A stretch of 64,000 nucleotides of DNA from Heritiera littoralis (lineage: Eukaryota > Streptophyta > Magnoliopsida > Malvales > Malvaceae), in NCBI GenBank assembly GCA_031772115.1, contig JAPDPK010000075.1, positions 2,668,501-2,732,500 on the forward strand. The letters run 5' to 3'. This document shows, piece by piece, positions 59,197 through 64,000 of this stretch. Every line of letters begins with the position of its first letter. Positions within the stretch are counted from its first letter, which is position 1. The notes beneath the pieces were generated by a model, which was not told the origin of the DNA, ran no database searches, and worked only from the letters and a program-made list of their open reading frames with translations. The translations under genes were made by a program, and so were the position numbers.

Positions 59197-59416
59197 CTAT
59201 GAGTTGGAAGAAGGGGGCGAGCTAATGTCCAGTAAGAAAATATACGCTAAGTGATGTTAGGCTCCTACCATGCTTAATGCATGTTTATGCGTAAACAAAT
59301 ACGAAGTAACCTACGAGGTGGAAGAAGGGGGTGAGCTAATGCCCAATAAGAAAATATACGTTAAATGATGTTAGGCTCCTACCATGCTTAATGCATGTTT
59401 ATGCGTAAACAAATAC
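59189..59416. repeat. Tandem duplication, 114-bp unit, in LTR C
   Basis: Units 59189-59302 and 59303-59416 differ at a handful of bases. The unit includes the acceptor-like site and the conserved GCTCRCCCCCTTCTTCC motif, so the LTR carries two copies of that acceptor region. Confidence 0.92.
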
Positions 59417-59844
59417 GCAAAAACTCATGTATCAATGCGTTTTATTGAAAATAGTGCAAAGTCGATATACCATTCTTTATAAGCTGTAAAACGCCATACC
59501 GAGTAGTTTCCAAACATATTAGTGCTCACGCATTCAAAAAATAAAGATACAGTAGAAATAGAAATGATATATTCATTCATTTTTGTAACAGTATCGAGAT
59601 ATATATTTAAAAGCATTTTCATGATACGGGCATATATTTATGAGATTTGGTAACGTTCCCAGGTTGTTTGGAAATAGAACCAATAAGCTTTCTATGAAAG
59701 CATCCACTTTAGGTAGCAGTGGCCACAGTCCCATATCAGGGCTCTATCTATGATCATGAATCATCCCAGCACCAGTGATCATCTACTAGCTAAGGTACAA
59801 GTCACGACTAGTTGTTGAATAATATACGTAATTACTGCTACCAT

Positions 59845-60140
59845 TTACCACACAGGCGGGATCCATGGTGTAATTACATATACGGTGCTTCAATGCCACA
59901 CAAGCATAATTAAATGCACTGAGGTACAAGTCACGACTAGTTGTCAGACAATATACGTAATTACCGCTACCCATTTGCCACACAGGCTGGATCCATGACG
60001 CAATTACGTATACAGCGCCTCAATGGCACACAAGCTCAATAATTGCCACACAACCTTACTAATTGCCACACAGGCATAATAAATGCCACACAAGCAAGTT
60101 AAGTGCCACATATGCATTTCCAAGTGCCACACAGGCAATA
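59845..60140 (-). repeat. GCCACACAGGC minisatellite of LTR C
   Basis: About nine imperfect GCCACACAGGC/GCCACACAAGC copies, plus an imperfect repeat of GGATCCATGRYG..AATTACRTATAC (59878 and 59990). Same family as 26165-26315. Confidence 0.85.
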
Positions 60141-60756
60141 CACAGCATCATGTATCTGATGAGTCAAAACTCGTGTAAAAATAGCATTTACAATATGAGT
60201 TGAGTACCAAAGGCATGAATCGTTTCAAATACTTATAGTTTTGAAAATCTCATCGTACAAACTCATGTTTAAAAACCATTATCTTGATAACAAGTAACGA
60301 TGCTTAATACGCATGAGGTTTTAAAGGCATTTTATAAATCTAAATTGATTCCAAGAAATTTGCTTAAATAATTTCTAACGAAATTTCGGCATTATGATGG
60401 CATAGGTAGAACACTACCCAACATCATAACCACAACCAAATACCTGTAGAAAAACTCAATCAAGCAATATATATTTAATACACCAATTCCAACACCATTC
60501 AAATCTCAAACATTTTGCACTTTAAGCTCAATCCAATATAATTTGAAATTTAACCAAGAATGCATTTAAATCCATAAGTATTAAATAACATTAATTTAGA
60601 CATACATAAACATAGCGGACTAACAAGCATTTACATATATTCCTTTATCTCGTTGTATCAAGCTTAATGCTTAGCAATACTGTCCTTGCGCACTTTTAGC
60701 AAATTATGTACCTCCACTTCCTTGACAGATTCAATAATATCAATACACCAAAATAC

Positions 60757-60759
60757 TTA
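60757..60759. repeat. MITE target duplication, left
   Basis: TTA, matched at 61462-61464; three bases, as in PIF/Harbinger. Confidence 0.75.
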
Positions 60760-61461
60760 GGGGCCGTTTGGTTCGGGGAATTTAAGATTACCGAGAATAT
60801 TAAATTACCGGAATATTATTTTACTTGACGGATTACTGGGAATATTAGATTCCTGTGTTTGGTTGTATTGGTGGGAATATAAGATTTCTGTGTTTGGTTA
60901 AAGGAAAGTAAGAGGGTAAAATTATTTATTTTACTATAATACCCTCCATATTATTAGTTGATGTAGAGTGAATAACACTTGATATAAATTATATTTAAAT
61001 TAATTACTTATTTATTTAATATACTTATTTATTTATTTCTTTATTTTGCCCTTTTTTATAAAGTTTTTGTTATGTAAATTATTTTGATATAACAAACTAT
61101 TACTATATTAAATTGATTTTCATTAATAAAAAATCATAGGGTCCATCTTATTATTGGTCCATTTGATTTTAAATTCATTTTTCTCTTCATCAAAATAAGA
61201 AAAAAAACATGGTTGTAATATTAGATAGGTTTAGGGGTAAAATGGAAACAAAATATAATTATTGGAGGGTAAAATTGGCAAAATATCTAAATTCCCCTCG
61301 AAAAAAAAATTACCTCAAGGAGAGGGGGGAATTTTTTTCCCCAATTTTGACACTATTTGGCACTGTTGGTAAAAAAAAATTACCCCCCGGAATCCGATTC
61401 CTCCAACCAAACGCGGGAATCATTTGACGAAAAAAAAAAATTCCCCCATCCAAACAGCACC
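60760..61461. mobile_element. PIF/Harbinger (Tourist-like) MITE, 702 bp
   Basis: Ends GGGGCCGTTTGGTT and, reversed, GGTGCTGTTTGGAT, flanked by TTA. GGG(C/G)C(A/T)GTTTGG-type ends with TTA duplications are characteristic of PIF/Harbinger. Subterminal regions hold further inverted pairs (GGAATAT, CCAACCAAACG). The interior is AT-rich with no transposase; the short frame at 61209-61427 is not coding by any sign. Confidence 0.88.
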
Positions 61462-62886
61462 TTAGAGTAATGCCATGTACGTAATGGAACTCCAATCAGT
61501 TATCATAGGATTAAACTCACCCTAAGAATTCTATTAGGCCATGAGCCTCCACAAAGTATTTTCTTGTATTATTTATTTTTTTTACTTACACCAACAATCA
61601 TCTAGCTCATTATTTCCTTAGAAAATTCATAAATTAAAAATAATAGAGGAAAACCAAAACAATTCTTCAAGGTTTTTCATTCCTTCTTATGACAAAATTA
61701 ATTCTATAACATCTTAACATACCCACATTTTAGGCAAATTTCATAGAATTGTTCTTTACCTTTAAAATCAACTCATGGCCAGACTTAGTGTCGCGTTCAC
61801 TCAGAAAATAGTTGTTAGACTTCCTCCCAACAGTAGTTGCTTCAATGAGCTTTTCATCCTACAACATCTTAGAATTAACCCACTAAACATATACATTAAC
61901 CTCAATTAATTAGGGCAAGCCTTACCTTTAATTTTCTTTAAGGTAGCCAGAACTTGTTGCTATTTTTAACCCAGAATTTAGTTGCTGTTTCATCTCCTTA
62001 AAGTCTATCTTGCAGTATCGAAAATGACAGCTCCTAATGCCTCTTTACTGTGGCACCTAATTCTAGCCTCTTAAACCCTGTTACAACCCCTGTACATAGC
62101 TCAAACATAGCGTTTAGCTCCAAGCTAGTCTCGACATAGCCACAATTTGAACCCCAATTAGTGCCACTTTCAGCAGCTTTCAGGTGTTTCAAATGTATTT
62201 GTTTTGGCTAATTTAACCAAGCATGAAGCCCCCTAAAAATGTCACTAAATCCCAGCCTAGAAGACCATAGACCTTCACACTCAAACAACCTTCATTTATT
62301 ATGGTTCAAGGACTAATTTGGCCCTTCAAAAACTCCTTGTTACAGCTCCTTTAAACTCTGTTTTCTTCTAGCACCGAGAGCCACCCAAAATCAACCTTGA
62401 AATTCCTTTCTTAAACCTTTATTTCCAACCCTTCAAATGTCATTTCTTCCTTTGTCACAGCCTTCAACTCTGCCCTTTTTTTTCCAGCTCTCACATCTCT
62501 TTTGCTGCACTCTCTCGGTTCTAGCCTTGCTCAATGCTAGCTCTCTTCCTTTCCTCTTCCTCCATTCTCGATTTCTATCTTTTTTCTTCCTATTCAAATT
62601 CCAGCTGATTGCTACTGATCAACCCCTGCAGCAACCCTATCTTGAACACCAAAAAGTCATTAGTTCAGCTTTATTTTCAGCAGTCAGAACTCAACTTCTA
62701 TATACCCCTGATCTGTACCTTTCTTGGTCATAAACATAGCCACTTGATCAGCCCCTTTTAGCCACCATTCGGCCTCCTTATTACTAGCTCTCAACACCCT
62801 TATTTGGCTCAAAGATGGAGACCCCTGTTGCCTTCATCTTTTTTGTCGAGAAGGAGCTCTTGGTTTAGTCGACAATGAAGCCCATG

Positions 62887-63750
62887 TGTAAGGCCCCAGT
62901 TCACTAAGCATGGTCACCTTACTCACCTGTACTGTCTACTTTGGGCCAAGATCACTAAGCAAGACCCTCACGATTTTCTTTCGTGTCCGCATATCTCGAA
63001 CCCTTGACCTCTTGCAAGTGTTGAGACATGCTAACCATTAGGCCTAGGCTTAATGGTTAGCATGTCTCAACACTTGCAAGAGGTCAAGGGTTCGAGACAT
63101 GCGGACTCGAAAGAAAATCGTGAGGGTCTTGCTTACCGATTTGGGCCCAAAGCGGACAGTACGAGTGAGTAAGGTGACCTTGCTTGGTGAACTGGGGCCT
63201 TCCAATAAAACACGTGTTTTATTGTAAGGCCCTATTTCACCAAACAAGGTCACCTTACTCACTCGTACTGTCCTTTTTGGCAAGCCCACTGGCCTCCTCA
63301 AAGTTTTATGGGAGAATAACACCCCAATTCGCGTCCGCATGTCTTAAGGCCTAATGGTTAGCATGTCTCAACACTTGCAAAAGGTCAAGGGTTCGGGACA
63401 TGTGCACACGAAAGAAAACCGTGAGGGTCTTGCTTAGTGATCTGGGCCTAAAGCGAACAGTACGGGTCAGTAAGGTGACCCTACTTAGTGAATTGGGGCA
63501 TTACAACAAAACACGATTTTATCGAGGAATAACACTCCAATTCAAGTCCGCATGTCTCGAACACTTGACCTGTTGCAAGTGTTGAGACATGCTAACCATT
63601 AGGCCTAGAGGTCAAGGGTTTGAGACATGCGGACGCGAATTGAGTTGTTATTTTTCGATAAAACTGTGAGGGTCTTGCTTAGTGATCTAGACCCAAAGCG
63701 GACAATATAAGTAAGTAAGGTAACCTTGCTTGGTGAACTGGGGCCCTACA
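62887..63750. repeat. Alternating inverted-repeat cluster of a tRNA-like short repeat
   Basis: About six units of up to 160 bp in alternating orientation: 62887-63045 (-), 63047-63203 (+), 63223-63338 (-), 63339-63513 (+), about 63540-63603 (-), 63606-63750 (+). The plus unit reads CCTAATGGTTAGCATG .. AAGGGTTCGAGACATGCGG .. GAGGGTCTTGCTTAGTGAT .. AACTGGGGCCTTACA. TGGTTAGCATG and GGTTCGAGACA resemble the A and B boxes of a tRNA promoter. The outer ends are inverted (TGTAAGGCCCCAGTTCAC). Units 2 and 3 are joined by the palindrome AATAAAACACGTGTTTTATT (63204-63223). It could be a SINE-derived inverted array or a foldback/MULE-type MITE; no clear target duplication is seen. Confidence 0.75.
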
Positions 63751-64000
63751 CCTTGTTTTCGAGTCCCAAAATCAGCCCGTCTCATGCCCATTCTACCTTA
63801 AATCAACGCCACTAGTCAGCTTCTTTCTTTTCTCCTTCAGTTCCCTTTCTCTTCTTTTCTGCCTCGTCGATCCACTCTCTTTCTTTTTTTTTCCTAGCCA
63901 ACAATATCACTCCCCTCTTTCTCTCTTTGTCACTAGTCGTTTCTGCACTCTTCTCTTCATCGTTGGCTGGCTTACAACGTTGGCCCTCATTAATTTCACT

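Larger units (their letters stand above)
58666..64000 (-). mobile_element. LTR C, minus strand, runs off the window
   Basis: At low coordinates it begins TGTAACGCTCTCGG, the complement of an LTR 3' end in GTTACA. No primer binding site follows on the minus strand (LINE DNA does), so it behaves as a solo LTR inserted in the LINE. Content toward its 5' end: exon-like block 59113-59196, tandem duplication 59189-59416, core-like block (59690-59820), GCCACACAGGC minisatellite, MITE insertion (60760-61461), purine-rich leader (about 62000-62880 and 63751-64000) with an inverted-repeat insertion (62887-63750). Related to LTR G. The 5' end is outside the window. Frames here are not genes. Confidence 0.7.

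Noticed and set aside
63047..63110. A tRNA gene suggested by A and B box-like words
   Set aside because: No cloverleaf with acceptor and anticodon stems could be drawn; the unit occurs as an inverted repeat family, so it is at most tRNA-derived.
57321..64000. LTRs G and C as the two LTRs of one minus-strand element
   Set aside because: The DNA between them is a LINE fragment with no PBS or polypurine tract at the expected places, and the two LTRs differ greatly.

Overview
This window is plant nuclear DNA from a transposon-dense, gene-poor region. The evidence is Ty3/gypsy chromovirus polyproteins of the Tekay/Del type with very long LTRs (3 to 5 kb), initiator-tRNA-Met primer binding sites, plant-type LINE fragments with zf-RVT and RNase H domains, a hAT element with an 8-bp target duplication and a PIF/Harbinger MITE. 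It is an angiosperm; I cannot name the genus. I found no host gene, tRNA or rRNA gene. Almost every open reading frame is retroelement debris or low-complexity leader sequence.

Layout. 1-2951: minus-strand LTR (F), apparently inserted into a second minus-strand LTR (E, 2952-6614). 6615-8380: minus-strand LINE reverse transcriptase fragment. 8381-10361: plus-strand LTR fragment (H) carrying a hAT insertion. 10362-13369: complete plus-strand LTR (I), joined after about 41 bp of internal sequence to element J (partial 5' LTR, decayed internal region, partial 3' LTR; 13411-20262). 20263-25676: rearranged unclassified repeat DNA (K) with a hairpin, a roughly 738-bp tandem duplication, a minus-strand LTR (D), and more than 20 copies of a near-palindromic GTTAAACGTNNACGGTTAA motif. 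25677-28988 plus 56915-57320: minus-strand LTR (G), split by a 27.9-kb insertion. That insertion (28989-56914) is an LTR-internal-LTR-internal-LTR array of a deleted gypsy element (A), bounded by one ATTTA target duplication. Its third LTR is split by a young 12.05-kb Tekay-like element (B, 43421-55470) with GCATG target duplications. 57321-58665: plus-strand LINE zf-RVT/RNase H fragment. 58666-64000: minus-strand LTR (C) with a Harbinger MITE and an alternating inverted-repeat cluster of a tRNA-like short repeat.

How the parts work together. The gypsy families differ in sequence but share one LTR plan: an AT-rich 5' part with (TA)n; a hairpin just at the start of the purine-rich leader, different in sequence in each family but still paired; several exon-like blocks with donor and acceptor sites; a family-specific minisatellite of small stem-loops; a conserved core around TATGGCCATA; and a last exon-like block just upstream of the LTR end. 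In elements A and B the last predicted intron would remove the LTR end and the primer binding site and join the leader just before the gag ATG. This shared architecture is the most interesting thing here. All coding regions are broken, so any recent movement (element B) must have relied on proteins supplied by other copies.

All similarities and counts were made by eye from the sequence; no search or folding program was run.
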